This document shows positions 27,260-35,400 of a stretch of DNA of 64,000 nt, piece by piece. The stretch comes from Betaproteobacteria bacterium Ga0077540 (lineage in GTDB: Bacteria > Pseudomonadota > Gammaproteobacteria > Burkholderiales > Methylophilaceae). Position numbers and translations under genes: made by a program. The notes beneath the pieces were generated by a model. It was not told the origin of the DNA and ran no database searches. It saw nothing but the letters and a program-made list of their open reading frames with translations. Each line of letters starts with the position of its first letter. The first letter of the stretch is position 1. The stretch spans positions 1 to 64,000 of the forward strand of contig LNEP01000014.1 of NCBI GenBank assembly GCA_001464125.1, read 5' to 3'.

Positions 27260-28948
27260 CTAGGAGACGATTAGTAAGTAAATAAATAAAAAATTAAGAA
27301 TGATGGAGAAAATGGCTAACCATTGCCATTTGAGCAACCTAGCTCTAGCAATCAGCGGTGTGCGTTGCAATGCAATCGGTTTCAATTCTCCATATTCCAG
27401 CGCATGTAACATTTCGTCTGCGGTTTCAAAGCGTTTGTCGCTGTCGCGTGCCACGGCTTTTAAGATGATATTTTCCAGCCATGCCGGAATGTCTGGGCGG
27501 TAGCGAGTAGGGCGAATCGGTTCGCCGAAGCGTGGTGCTTGAAACGGTTCTATTTCGCCATACGGATATTTTCTGGTCAGCAGGTAGTACAGTGTGACGC
27601 CCGCTGCATAAATGTCAGTGCTGATGTCCGCAGATTTGCCTTCAAATAGCTCTGGCGCCATAAAGCTTGGGGTGCCCGGATTACTCATGGTTTCTGGCGT
27701 ACCGATGGTGGTGTTAAGCGCCACCCCTAAATCTAAGATACGTAAACGTTGATCCGAGCCGATATGGATGTTGGCTGGCTTGATGTCGCGATGAATGATA
27801 TGTAAGCGGTGCAACATGCTGATGCCTCGCATTAGGTCTACCGCAGTCTTGGCTACGCCATTGACGGTAAAATGATGTCCATGTTCAATGCGCTGTTGTA
27901 GCGTGGCGCCCTCGTGCCAGGTCATCACATAATACAAATGTTTGCGCTGTTCCGCTGTCAGGGGTAATACTTGTGGCACGCATTGCGAAACTACACGCTT
28001 GGCCAACCATTCTTCATTTAATAATGCTTGGCAACTTTCTCTGTCATTGGCCATGATAGGCTGCAATGTTTTTAACACAAACAGTTGCTTGCTTTGGTTG
28101 CGGACTTTATACAATACAGTCGCGCGTGAATCATGCAGAATATCTTCTACGCTAAAACCATCGAGTGTATCGCCTACTTTGAGTTTGGGGGGCACACTCA
28201 AATTCTGCGCATCGGAGAGTAAATCGTTCAGGTTGTCAGTGCCAATCTCATCAATGCGCACCACCACTGCGGTTGCATTGTCTTGCCCACCTTTTTCCAG
28301 TGCTGTTTTGGTGAGGTGATCGCTGATCATTTGCGGGCTGTCGTATAGCATCATCGCATGGTGAATCGTTTTCTCACCCAATGGCTCCCAAACGCCATCG
28401 CTCATGATGGCAAAAGTATCGCCCACCTCTAGCAGCCCTTCGGAAAAGTCTGCGTTCAGCGTGCTATCCAATCCCACTGCGCGTTTTAGCACGTGACGCA
28501 TATCGGGCCTGTCCCATACGTGGTCGGTGCTTAGTTGCGTCAGGGTTTTGTTGCGCAGGCGGTAAATACGTGTGTCGCCGACATGCGCCATGATATAACG
28601 CTGACCTTTAAGCACCAGTAGCGATAACGTGGTGGCCATGCCAGACATATCTCGATTGGCTGCCGCTTGTGCCAGTACCCAACGGTTGGCGGCGCTCAAT
28701 ACTTTTTCTAATGAAGCATGCACTTGCCAAGTATCAGGCGTTGCGTAGTAATCGGCCGAAACCGTACGCACTGTCATCTCTGCGGCCTCGCGTCCACCAG
28801 CGTTGCCGCTAACGCCATCGGCCACAGCTATCAGCGCACCTTTGGTCGCCAATACCGCATTGGTAGGCGTAACCACACCCGCGTAATCTTCATTACGCGT
28901 GCGTGGACCTACCAAACTGCTTTCGCCTACGCTAAATCTAAGGGACAT
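27260..28948 (-). CDS. Bifunctional PP2C phosphatase / Ser-Thr protein kinase
   Basis: 562 residues. PP2C domain at 1-about 235 with the metal residues in RNEDYAG, ADGVSG (D44), SDGVWE (D184) and GGQDNATAVV (D223). Kinase domain at about 260-520: invariant lysine K293 (FVLKTL), HRDIKPANIH at 386, DLG at 406 in place of DFG, APE at 431. The glycine-rich loop is degenerate (LHDSRATVLYKV). One membrane helix ends the protein (543-561), so the enzyme faces the cytosol. Fusions of this type recur inside nitrate assimilation clusters of other proteobacteria; the target is not known from sequence. Confidence 0.88.
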   Translation of the reverse strand: MSLRFSVGESSLVGPRTRNEDYAGVVTPTNAVLATKGALIAVADGVSGNAGGREAAEMTVRTVSADYYATPDTWQVHASLEKVLSAANRWVLAQAAANRDMSGMATTLSLLVLKGQRYIMAHVGDTRIYRLRNKTLTQLSTDHVWDRPDMRHVLKRAVGLDSTLNADFSEGLLEVGDTFAIMSDGVWEPLGEKTIHHAMMLYDSPQMISDHLTKTALEKGGQDNATAVVVRIDEIGTDNLNDLLSDAQNLSVPPKLKVGDTLDGFSVEDILHDSRATVLYKVRNQSKQLFVLKTLQPIMANDRESCQALLNEEWLAKRVVSQCVPQVLPLTAEQRKHLYYVMTWHEGATLQQRIEHGHHFTVNGVAKTAVDLMRGISMLHRLHIIHRDIKPANIHIGSDQRLRILDLGVALNTTIGTPETMSNPGTPSFMAPELFEGKSADISTDIYAAGVTLYYLLTRKYPYGEIEPFQAPRFGEPIRPTRYRPDIPAWLENIILKAVARDSDKRFETADEMLHALEYGELKPIALQRTPLIARARLLKWQWLAIFSIILNFLFIYLLIVS

Positions 28949-28993
28949 TTCGATGCTTAAGTCTGCAAAATGCTACTGTACAGGAAATGCTCA

Positions 28994-30205
28994 TTAGACC
29001 TTAGCGGTTGTTGCTGTAGCAGCGCCCCAAGTGGTTCTCCAGCGTGTTTTTACACCCATTAAACCTACCATGGCTAAAATTGCTAGGCCAGCAAATACCA
29101 GTAAACCCAATTGGTAGCTGCCAGTCACTTGTTTGGAGTAACCTAAGCTAGACGCAAGATAGAAGCCACCAATACCGCCAGCCATGCCCACTAGACCTGT
29201 CATCACGCCAATTTCTTTACGGAAACGTTGCGGTACCAATTGGAACACAGCACCGTTGCCCATACCTAGTGCGGCCATGGCTAAAACTACTACAGCTAGG
29301 CCTAAGGCTTGGGTAGGAATACCAAAACTTAAAATAAATAAGAATAGGGCAGCCAAGATGTACATAATGGTGAGTGAACGAATGCCGCCGATACGGTCAG
29401 CCAATAAACCACCAAATGGGCGCACCAATGAACCGGCAAATACACAGGCCGCAGTAAAGTAGCCTGCATGAACCGGTGATAAACCATACTGGTCGTTAAA
29501 GTAAATAGTCAACGAAGAAGCTAAGCCCACAAAGCCACCAAAAGTAACGCTGTAGAAGAACATGAACCACCAAGCGTCTTTATCTTTGAGTACAGCAAGG
29601 TATTGACCTAGCGACTTAGCAGCAGGTGCATCCGGTGCGTCTTTAGCAAAAATAACATACACCAACAGTGCAATAGCCAATGGAATTAACGCTAAGCCAA
29701 ATACGTTGTTCCAACCAAAGGCAATGGCCAAGCCTGGTGCAAATAACGCAGCCAAGGCTGTACCAGAGTTACCGGCACCTGCAATGCCTAATGCCGTGCC
29801 TTGGTGTTCAGGTGGATACCAGCGTGAAGCTAATGGCAGTGCCACTGCAAACGCAGCGCCAGCAAAGCCTAAGAACATGCCTAATAATAAGGTGTGCTGA
29901 TAAGTGTGTACGCCATGTAACCAAGCCACCAGCAGTGCAGCAATCACAATCACTTGCCCAATTAAACCTGCTTTTTTGGGCTTGAGCTGGTCAACCAACA
30001 CACCCATAAAAATACGTAGAAGTGCACCCGTGAGTACTGGCGTGGCGACCATCAGCCCTTTTTGGGCTGGTGTCAGGTTGAGGTCAGCTGCAATTTGTAC
30101 AGCGAGTGGGCCTAACATGACCCACACCATAAAACTTAAATCAAAGTAAAAAAAGGCAGAAAACAAAGTGGGTTTATGGCCGACTTCCCAAAAGCTTTTT
30201 TGCAT
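28994..30205 (-). CDS. narK: Nitrate/nitrite transporter, MFS type
   Basis: 403 residues, twelve predicted membrane segments. The nitrate signature GIAGAGNSGTALAALFAP (about 130-147) and a second G-rich stretch GLVGMAGGIGGFYL define the NarK/NasA transporter family. It offers a second uptake route beside the NrtABD ABC system, or nitrite export. AAGGGAG precedes the ATG; located between nirB and the phosphatase/kinase. Confidence 0.92.
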   Translation of the reverse strand: MQKSFWEVGHKPTLFSAFFYFDLSFMVWVMLGPLAVQIAADLNLTPAQKGLMVATPVLTGALLRIFMGVLVDQLKPKKAGLIGQVIVIAALLVAWLHGVHTYQHTLLLGMFLGFAGAAFAVALPLASRWYPPEHQGTALGIAGAGNSGTALAALFAPGLAIAFGWNNVFGLALIPLAIALLVYVIFAKDAPDAPAAKSLGQYLAVLKDKDAWWFMFFYSVTFGGFVGLASSLTIYFNDQYGLSPVHAGYFTAACVFAGSLVRPFGGLLADRIGGIRSLTIMYILAALFLFILSFGIPTQALGLAVVVLAMAALGMGNGAVFQLVPQRFRKEIGVMTGLVGMAGGIGGFYLASSLGYSKQVTGSYQLGLLVFAGLAILAMVGLMGVKTRWRTTWGAATATTAKV

Positions 30206-30246
30206 AGTAATGCTCCCTTAATAAGGCAAATATCGTCAGGCAATGT

Positions 30247-30271
30247 CCGGTAAGGTACAAGACCTCACCGG
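30247..30271 (-). other. Intercistronic hairpin between nirB and narK
   Basis: Ten-pair stem (CCGGTGAGGT / ACCTTACCGG on the minus strand, one G-U) with a 5-base loop and no T-tract. Best read as an mRNA-stabilising stem or processing site in the nirB-narK transcript rather than a terminator. Confidence 0.35.
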
Positions 30272-30319
30272 CGCACATGAATGATTAAACTGTGGTGAAT
30301 AATGTTGATTAAAAAGGTC

Positions 30320-32746
30320 TTACACGGTAATGGTGTCAAACTCTTTGTGCTCGTCACGTTTTTTCACGCGATCCGCCCAAGGGTCTACCGATCCTTGCAA
30401 TGCGTACAGCAGGCGTTCATGCGCTGCTCTACGGCCTTCAGCATCTTCCAGAATGCGTTTTTTCACGTAATCCAGACCGACACGCTCAATCCAGTGCACC
30501 GTTCGGTCTAGGTAACGTGCTTCTTCACGGTAAATTTGAATAAAGGCGCCGGAGTATTCAATGACCTCTTCTGCGGTTTTGACTTTGCAGAGGAACTGCG
30601 CCACTTCGGTTTTGATGCCGCCGTTACCACCGACATAAATCTCCCAGCCAGAATCCACACCAATCACGCCCACATCTTTAATGCCAGACTCAGCACAGTT
30701 ACGCGGGCAGCCGGACACTGCGAATTTGACTTTATGCGGTGCCCACATGTGGTCAAATGCTTTTTCAATATCAATGCCTAATTGCGTCGAGTTTTGTGTA
30801 CCAAAACGGCAGAACTCAGAGCCCACGCAGGTTTTAACGGTACGGATAGATTTACCGTAAGCATAACCAGACGGCATATCTAAATCGGCCCACATGCTGG
30901 TGAGGTCTTCTTTCTTCACACCCAGCAAGTCAATACGTTGGCCGCCGGTCACTTTTACCATCGGCACTTTGTATTTGTCGGCTACATCGGCAATTTTGCG
31001 TAGCTGGTCAGAAGAAGTCACACCGCCGTACATACGTGGAATGACCGAATAGGTGCCATCTTTTTGAATGTTGGCGTGCACACGCTCATTAATGAAGCGT
31101 GATTGCGGGTCATCTTTAGCTTCATGCGGCCAAGTCGAAATCAGGTAGTAGTTGAGCGCAGGACGACAAGTGGCGCAACCATTTGGTGTATTCCAGCCCA
31201 TGCCTTTCATGGCATCTGGAATGTTCAGGTATTTATTTTTGCGAATCTCTTCACGCACCACTTCGTGGCTCTTATCGGTACAGCCACACACAGATTTGCT
31301 GGTAGAAGGCGGTGCATAACCGCCACCCAATGTCGAGGCCAAAATTTGCTCCACCAAGCCAGTACAAGAACCACAGCTAGAACCCGCTTTGGTTTGTTTT
31401 TTCACATCATCAATCGTGAATAAACCTTTTTCTTGAATAGCTTTGACGATGGTGCCTTTACATACGCCGTTACAGCCACAGACTTCCATTTCGTCGGTCA
31501 TGGCCGCTGCTTTGTCTTGACCTTGGTGCCCGGTATTGCCCAGACTGTCTTGCCCAAACATGAGGTGATCACGTATCTCATGAATCGGTTTGCTATCACG
31601 CAACATCTGGAAATACCAAGCCCCATCCGTCGTATCGCCATAGAGCACGCTGCCGATGATTTTGTCATCTTTAATGACGAGTTTTTTGTACACCCCGCCT
31701 ACCGCATCGTGCAACACAATTTCTTCGGTATCTTCCCCACCGGAAAAGTCACCAGCAGAGAAAAGGTCAATTCCAGTCACTTTTAATTTTGTTGAAGTGA
31801 CAGAGCCTTTGTATAAGCCGATACCAAAGTTGGCTAAATGTGTGGCGCACACTTTAGCCATTTCAAATAAAGGTGCGACCAAACCGTATGAAGTGCCACG
31901 GTGAGAGACGCATTCACCCACGGCATAAATGCGTGGGTCGTAAGTTTGCATGGTGTCATTGACCACAATGCCACGGTTGCAATGGATACCGGCCGATTCA
32001 GCCAAGGCATAGTTGGGTCGGATGCCCACTGCCATCACCACCAAGTCTGCTGGGATTTCTTGGCCATCTTTGAATTTTACCCCAGCCACTCGGCCATCTT
32101 TGCCAATCAGGGTTTCCGTGTCTTTCTTGAGCAAAAATTGCAGCCCTTTAGACTCGAGTGATTTTTGCAGCATTTTGCCTGCAGTTTTGTCGAGCTGGCG
32201 TTCGAGCAGCCACTCATTTTTATGCACTACGGTGACGTCCATGCCTTGAATTTTGAGGCCATTAGCCGCTTCTAACCCAAGTAAGCCACCACCAATCACA
32301 ACCGCATGCTTGTACTGTTTTGCGGCTTCAATCATGTCATTGGTGTCTTTGATATCGCGATAGCCCAACACGCCTTGCAAATCGGCACCAGGAATAGGCA
32401 ACATGAATGGCTTAGAGCCTGTGGCTAACAACAAGCGATCGTACTCTGCGCTAGTACCATCTTCTGCATATACCACACGGTTTTTACGATCAATCTTATT
32501 GACGCGTGCGCTGGTGTGCAGGGTGATGTTGTTTTCTGCATACCACTCGCGCGTATTTAGAATGATGTCATCGATGGTTTGCTCATTAGCAAGTACAGGC
32601 GATAGCATAATACGGTTGTAATTAGGGTAAGGCTCGTCACCAAATACAGTGATGTGGTAGATGTCTGGCGCTATCTTTAATAGCTCCTCTACCACACGCA
32701 TCCCCGCCATCCCGTTCCCGACTACTACTAAATTCATTTTTTTCAT
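30320..32746 (-). CDS. nirB: Nitrite reductase large subunit
   Basis: 808 residues. FAD/NAD(P) domain at 1-about 300 (VVVGNGMAGMRVVEEL); two BFD [2Fe-2S] regions at about 420-530 (CGCNGVC, CGSCTG, CGCTDK, CATCRPA); sulfite/nitrite reductase repeats with the siroheme-[4Fe-4S] cysteines in CVGSEFCRFG and CPRNCAES at about 635-690. Reduces nitrite to ammonium with NAD(P)H in the cytosol. AGGTG lies 5 nt before the ATG. A -24/-12 promoter match and an upstream dyad precede it, so it appears to head the operon nirB-narK-kinase-nirD-nasA. Confidence 0.95.
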   Translation of the reverse strand: MKKMNLVVVGNGMAGMRVVEELLKIAPDIYHITVFGDEPYPNYNRIMLSPVLANEQTIDDIILNTREWYAENNITLHTSARVNKIDRKNRVVYAEDGTSAEYDRLLLATGSKPFMLPIPGADLQGVLGYRDIKDTNDMIEAAKQYKHAVVIGGGLLGLEAANGLKIQGMDVTVVHKNEWLLERQLDKTAGKMLQKSLESKGLQFLLKKDTETLIGKDGRVAGVKFKDGQEIPADLVVMAVGIRPNYALAESAGIHCNRGIVVNDTMQTYDPRIYAVGECVSHRGTSYGLVAPLFEMAKVCATHLANFGIGLYKGSVTSTKLKVTGIDLFSAGDFSGGEDTEEIVLHDAVGGVYKKLVIKDDKIIGSVLYGDTTDGAWYFQMLRDSKPIHEIRDHLMFGQDSLGNTGHQGQDKAAAMTDEMEVCGCNGVCKGTIVKAIQEKGLFTIDDVKKQTKAGSSCGSCTGLVEQILASTLGGGYAPPSTSKSVCGCTDKSHEVVREEIRKNKYLNIPDAMKGMGWNTPNGCATCRPALNYYLISTWPHEAKDDPQSRFINERVHANIQKDGTYSVIPRMYGGVTSSDQLRKIADVADKYKVPMVKVTGGQRIDLLGVKKEDLTSMWADLDMPSGYAYGKSIRTVKTCVGSEFCRFGTQNSTQLGIDIEKAFDHMWAPHKVKFAVSGCPRNCAESGIKDVGVIGVDSGWEIYVGGNGGIKTEVAQFLCKVKTAEEVIEYSGAFIQIYREEARYLDRTVHWIERVGLDYVKKRILEDAEGRRAAHERLLYALQGSVDPWADRVKKRDEHKEFDTITV

Positions 32747-32778
32747 ATTGCACCTAAATTATCTGGTTTACCCCAATA

Positions 32779-32795
32779 AGCAAAATATAAGCCAT
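32779..32795 (-). promoter_or_regulatory. Sigma-54 (-24/-12) promoter candidate for nirB
   Basis: Minus strand TGGC-N8-TTGCT: the GG and GC doublets are exactly 10 bp apart as sigma-54 requires. The start would fall about 20 bp before the nirB ATG. The bases between (TTATATT) depart from the TGGCACG consensus, so confidence is moderate; the dyad at 32870-32910 lies at enhancer distance. Confidence 0.5.
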
Positions 32796-32827
32796 CTATA
32801 TAAAGCTATTTAAATCATAGTGTTACT

Positions 32828-32861
32828 AAAAAACCATAGGTCATTCGTGTTAAGAATGACC
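32828..32861 (-). terminator. Terminator after the porin gene
   Basis: Minus strand GGTCATTC, loop of 7, GAATGACC, then TATGG and T6. Stem perfect, but five bases separate it from the T-tract. It would end transcripts from the nrt-porin operon before the nirB promoter, dividing the cluster in two. Confidence 0.55.
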
Positions 32862-32869
32862 ATTTATAG

Positions 32870-32910
32870 TGCATATGCACCAAGCCTAGTTTCAACTTGG
32901 TGCATATGCA
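32870..32910. promoter_or_regulatory. 41-bp dyad upstream of nirB (NtrC-like half-sites)
   Basis: TGCATATGCACCAAG, 11-bp spacer, CTTGGTGCATATGCA: a perfect 15-bp inverted repeat whose centre is about 97 bp upstream of the -24 element. TGCACC/GGTGCA are NtrC-type half-sites, though their spacing here (17 bp) is larger than in the classical NtrC site (about 5 bp). A related element stands upstream of nasT. Confidence 0.5.
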
Positions 32911-33020
32911 GCATTAGTGATTTGCACGTTAAATATGTGCAAATTAATTAAGTTAAAACGTACGCATTGCTGTTATCCGCAATTTATTTTTATGACGTAA
33001 AAGGTTCTCGCAGAGTCTCC

Positions 33021-34460
33021 TTAAAAACTGAGTTGAGTGGTTAGCCAAACGATCTCTTTGTCACCTTTGCGTGCTGCATTTTGAAGCGTTGTACCGTACA
33101 CATCACTTTCATTAAATTTTGCGTATTCCACTTTGGCCCACAAATTATCATTGAATGGATACATCACACTGGCATCAAACTCGGTACCGTACTTGTCACC
33201 AAACCTGCCACCTAGTGTTTGAAATTTCTCATCAGACTTGAACACATGGTATTCGGCATACAGTTTGAATTTGTCGATAGCACCGGCAGCTGTCACAAAA
33301 AAATCTTCCATGCCTTGACGCGGCGTGGCTAAAAAGTGGTCAGACCAACCTTGGAACAAGTGATTGGTGCCTAATGGGGTTTGGAACGCATATTTACCAT
33401 CGTTGCTGGAGAGTTTTTCATAATCCACACGCAATGACCATGCGTTATAGGCAGCACCTCCGCCCACTTTAAAGTAGTGCGCATCAATAAAATTGCTGCC
33501 GCCTCTGTAATCATCTTGTTTCGCATATTCTGCCGTATATAGACCACGCCAATTTGGGGTGAATGGGTGAATCCCATCTAGGCGGACACCAAAGGTTTTG
33601 CTACTGGCGTCAGTCGTCGCTGTTTTTACTAAGTCGTCACTTGCGCCAAGGCCGTTGCCCCCTTGTGCTGCAGTGCCAACCGCTGCTGTGCTACCGTTAT
33701 TTTGGCTTAGGTTTTCAACGTCGACAAAATAGCCATAGCCAGTCACGGATTCTGTTGGGGTAAAGCGATATTTCACATTTAATAAATCAATATTGCCGTC
33801 TCGCAACTTAGTGTTGACCTGACGTACTTTGCTGAAATGCGAGGCGAAAATTTCGGTATCTGGAAGTGACTTATTTACGACGCTGATACCATCAAATACT
33901 TGAGTGTTTTGGCGGAATGCAATGTCTCCCACAAAACGCACATTGTCCAAATTGACAATTTGGCGACCTAGACGGATTTTGGTGTTTTTAATCCCAGACC
34001 AATCCATAAACAACTGGTTGATATCGGTGTAGCCTGGATCCACAATATTAGGGTACTGACGCTTGAATGCGTTTGAGTTGGCGGTGCCGTTGTTGTGTTC
34101 CGGCAAGTTGTCACGGCGGTCATTAAAGTCATCGTTAAACTCGTGCACATCGGTCAGCTGGGCTGCAAAGCTAAAGTTTTTGTAAGGAGAGGTTTGCCAG
34201 CCAATCAGTGTTCTTGTGGTAAATGCATACGCATCTTTTAATGCGGGTGAATTGGCGGCGGTACCTTGGAAGCCAGTCTGATCCACATGTTCATAACGTG
34301 GACGAATGCTGCTTAAAGACTTTCCTGCTTTGATGGCATCTAAAAAGGTATATTCAGGTAATACTTCTTCTTCAGCCATCGCTGGCACTGACATTGCAGA
34401 TAAACCCACTAAAACTGCAAATGAAACTTGACTCATTTTAAACTTGGTATTACTTTTCAT
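33021..34460 (-). CDS. Outer membrane porin, alginate-export family; likely nitrate porin
   Basis: 479 residues. Signal peptide to about residue 29 (...VPAMAEE), then an 18-strand-type barrel with RPRYEHVDQTG, IKNTKIRLGRQIVNLDN and alternating aromatic strands to the end, closing in phenylalanine (TTQLSF). The fold matches the alginate_exp (AlgE-like) family, but no alginate genes are near; its place between nrtD and nirB argues for passage of nitrate/nitrite through the outer membrane. That role is inference. Confidence 0.82.
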   Translation of the reverse strand: MKSNTKFKMSQVSFAVLVGLSAMSVPAMAEEEVLPEYTFLDAIKAGKSLSSIRPRYEHVDQTGFQGTAANSPALKDAYAFTTRTLIGWQTSPYKNFSFAAQLTDVHEFNDDFNDRRDNLPEHNNGTANSNAFKRQYPNIVDPGYTDINQLFMDWSGIKNTKIRLGRQIVNLDNVRFVGDIAFRQNTQVFDGISVVNKSLPDTEIFASHFSKVRQVNTKLRDGNIDLLNVKYRFTPTESVTGYGYFVDVENLSQNNGSTAAVGTAAQGGNGLGASDDLVKTATTDASSKTFGVRLDGIHPFTPNWRGLYTAEYAKQDDYRGGSNFIDAHYFKVGGGAAYNAWSLRVDYEKLSSNDGKYAFQTPLGTNHLFQGWSDHFLATPRQGMEDFFVTAAGAIDKFKLYAEYHVFKSDEKFQTLGGRFGDKYGTEFDASVMYPFNDNLWAKVEYAKFNESDVYGTTLQNAARKGDKEIVWLTTQLSF

Positions 34461-34507
34461 TCTGTTACTCCTTTTCTCAAGATGGGGTAATACGTACGCA
34501 GGTACGT

Positions 34508-34550
34508 GGGTCTGTGGCTAAACTCCCATTTGGCCGCAGACCCTTTTTTT
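34508..34550 (+). terminator. Terminator pointing antisense, between nrtD and the porin
   Basis: GGGTCTGTGGCTAAA pairs with TTTGGCCGCAGACCC (34508-34522 / 34529-34543) around a 6-base loop, followed by T7 on the plus strand. Two pairs are G-U only in plus-strand RNA and become A-C mismatches on the minus strand, so the functional orientation is plus, opposite to the genes on both sides. Confidence 0.55.
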
Positions 34551-34555
34551 ATGTT

Positions 34556-35377
34556 TTATGCAGCTTTTTTAGCGTGGCGCTCGTATAAAAACTTCAGCAC
34601 TTCACTGCGTAGATGGTTGTAGTGTGGGTCTTCCGCCAACTCTAAGCGCTTTCTTGGGCGCTCTAAATCCACAGTGAGTACTTCACCAATCGTGGCAGCT
34701 GGTCCATTGGTCATCATCACAATCTTGTCTGATAGCAACACCGCCTCATCTACATCGTGTGTCACCATCACCGCGGTACAACCAGATTTCGCCATAATCT
34801 TCATTAGCTCATCTTGCAGGCCGGCGCGTGTTAAAGCGTCCAACGCGCCGAATGGCTCGTCCAATAACAGCACTTTAGGTTCCATTGCCAATGCTCTGGC
34901 AATGCCTACACGCTGTTTCATGCCACCAGAAATTTCGTTAGGGCGTTTTTCTATGGCGTGTGACAACCCAACCAATTCAAGTGCGGCTTTGGTGCGTGCT
35001 TGTAGTTGAGCTTTGCTTTCAGTCTCGCCAAATACGCGATCAACTGCTAAATACACATTTTCAAAACAAGTTAGCCAAGGCAGCAGTGAGTGGTTTTGAA
35101 ACACCACCGCACGCTCTGGGCCAGGCTTGGCAATCTCACGTCCAGCGCAAAACAGGTGACCGGCAGTAGGGGTGAGTAAGCCGGCAATCAGATTCAATAC
35201 TGTCGATTTACCGCAGCCTGAGTGACCAATAATCGAGACGAATTCACCTTCTTTAATATTGAGGTTGATACCTTTTAGTGCGTCGAATGTCCCTTTTTTG
35301 GTGACAAAGGACATGTCTACGTTTTCCAGTTGCACATATCTTTCTTGTAGTGGACGTTCTTGTAGTAGTTTTTCCAT
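34556..35377 (-). CDS. nrtD: Nitrate ABC transporter, ATP-binding protein
   Basis: 273 residues from the ATG at 35377 (GGGAG 7 nt upstream; a longer frame to 35515 would overlap nrtB and is rejected). Walker A GHSGCGKSTVLNLIAG, Q-loop QNHSLLPWLT, signature SGGMKQRVGIARAL, Walker B VLLLDEPFGALD and switch histidine VTHDVDEA are intact. It is the single-domain NrtD type without the NrtA-like fusion of NrtC. Energises nitrate import with NrtB; 23 nt after nrtB. LQER occurs twice in tandem near the N-terminus. Confidence 0.92.
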   Translation of the reverse strand: MEKLLQERPLQERYVQLENVDMSFVTKKGTFDALKGINLNIKEGEFVSIIGHSGCGKSTVLNLIAGLLTPTAGHLFCAGREIAKPGPERAVVFQNHSLLPWLTCFENVYLAVDRVFGETESKAQLQARTKAALELVGLSHAIEKRPNEISGGMKQRVGIARALAMEPKVLLLDEPFGALDALTRAGLQDELMKIMAKSGCTAVMVTHDVDEAVLLSDKIVMMTNGPAATIGEVLTVDLERPRKRLELAEDPHYNHLRSEVLKFLYERHAKKAA

Positions 35378-35400
35378 GGTGTTCTCCCTGAATCCGTTGA

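Noticed and set aside
32870-32910. Dyad upstream of nirB as a second ANTAR RNA element
   Set aside because: The loop is 11 bases, not a pair of hexaloops with A1/G4, and it lies upstream of the predicted nirB start site.
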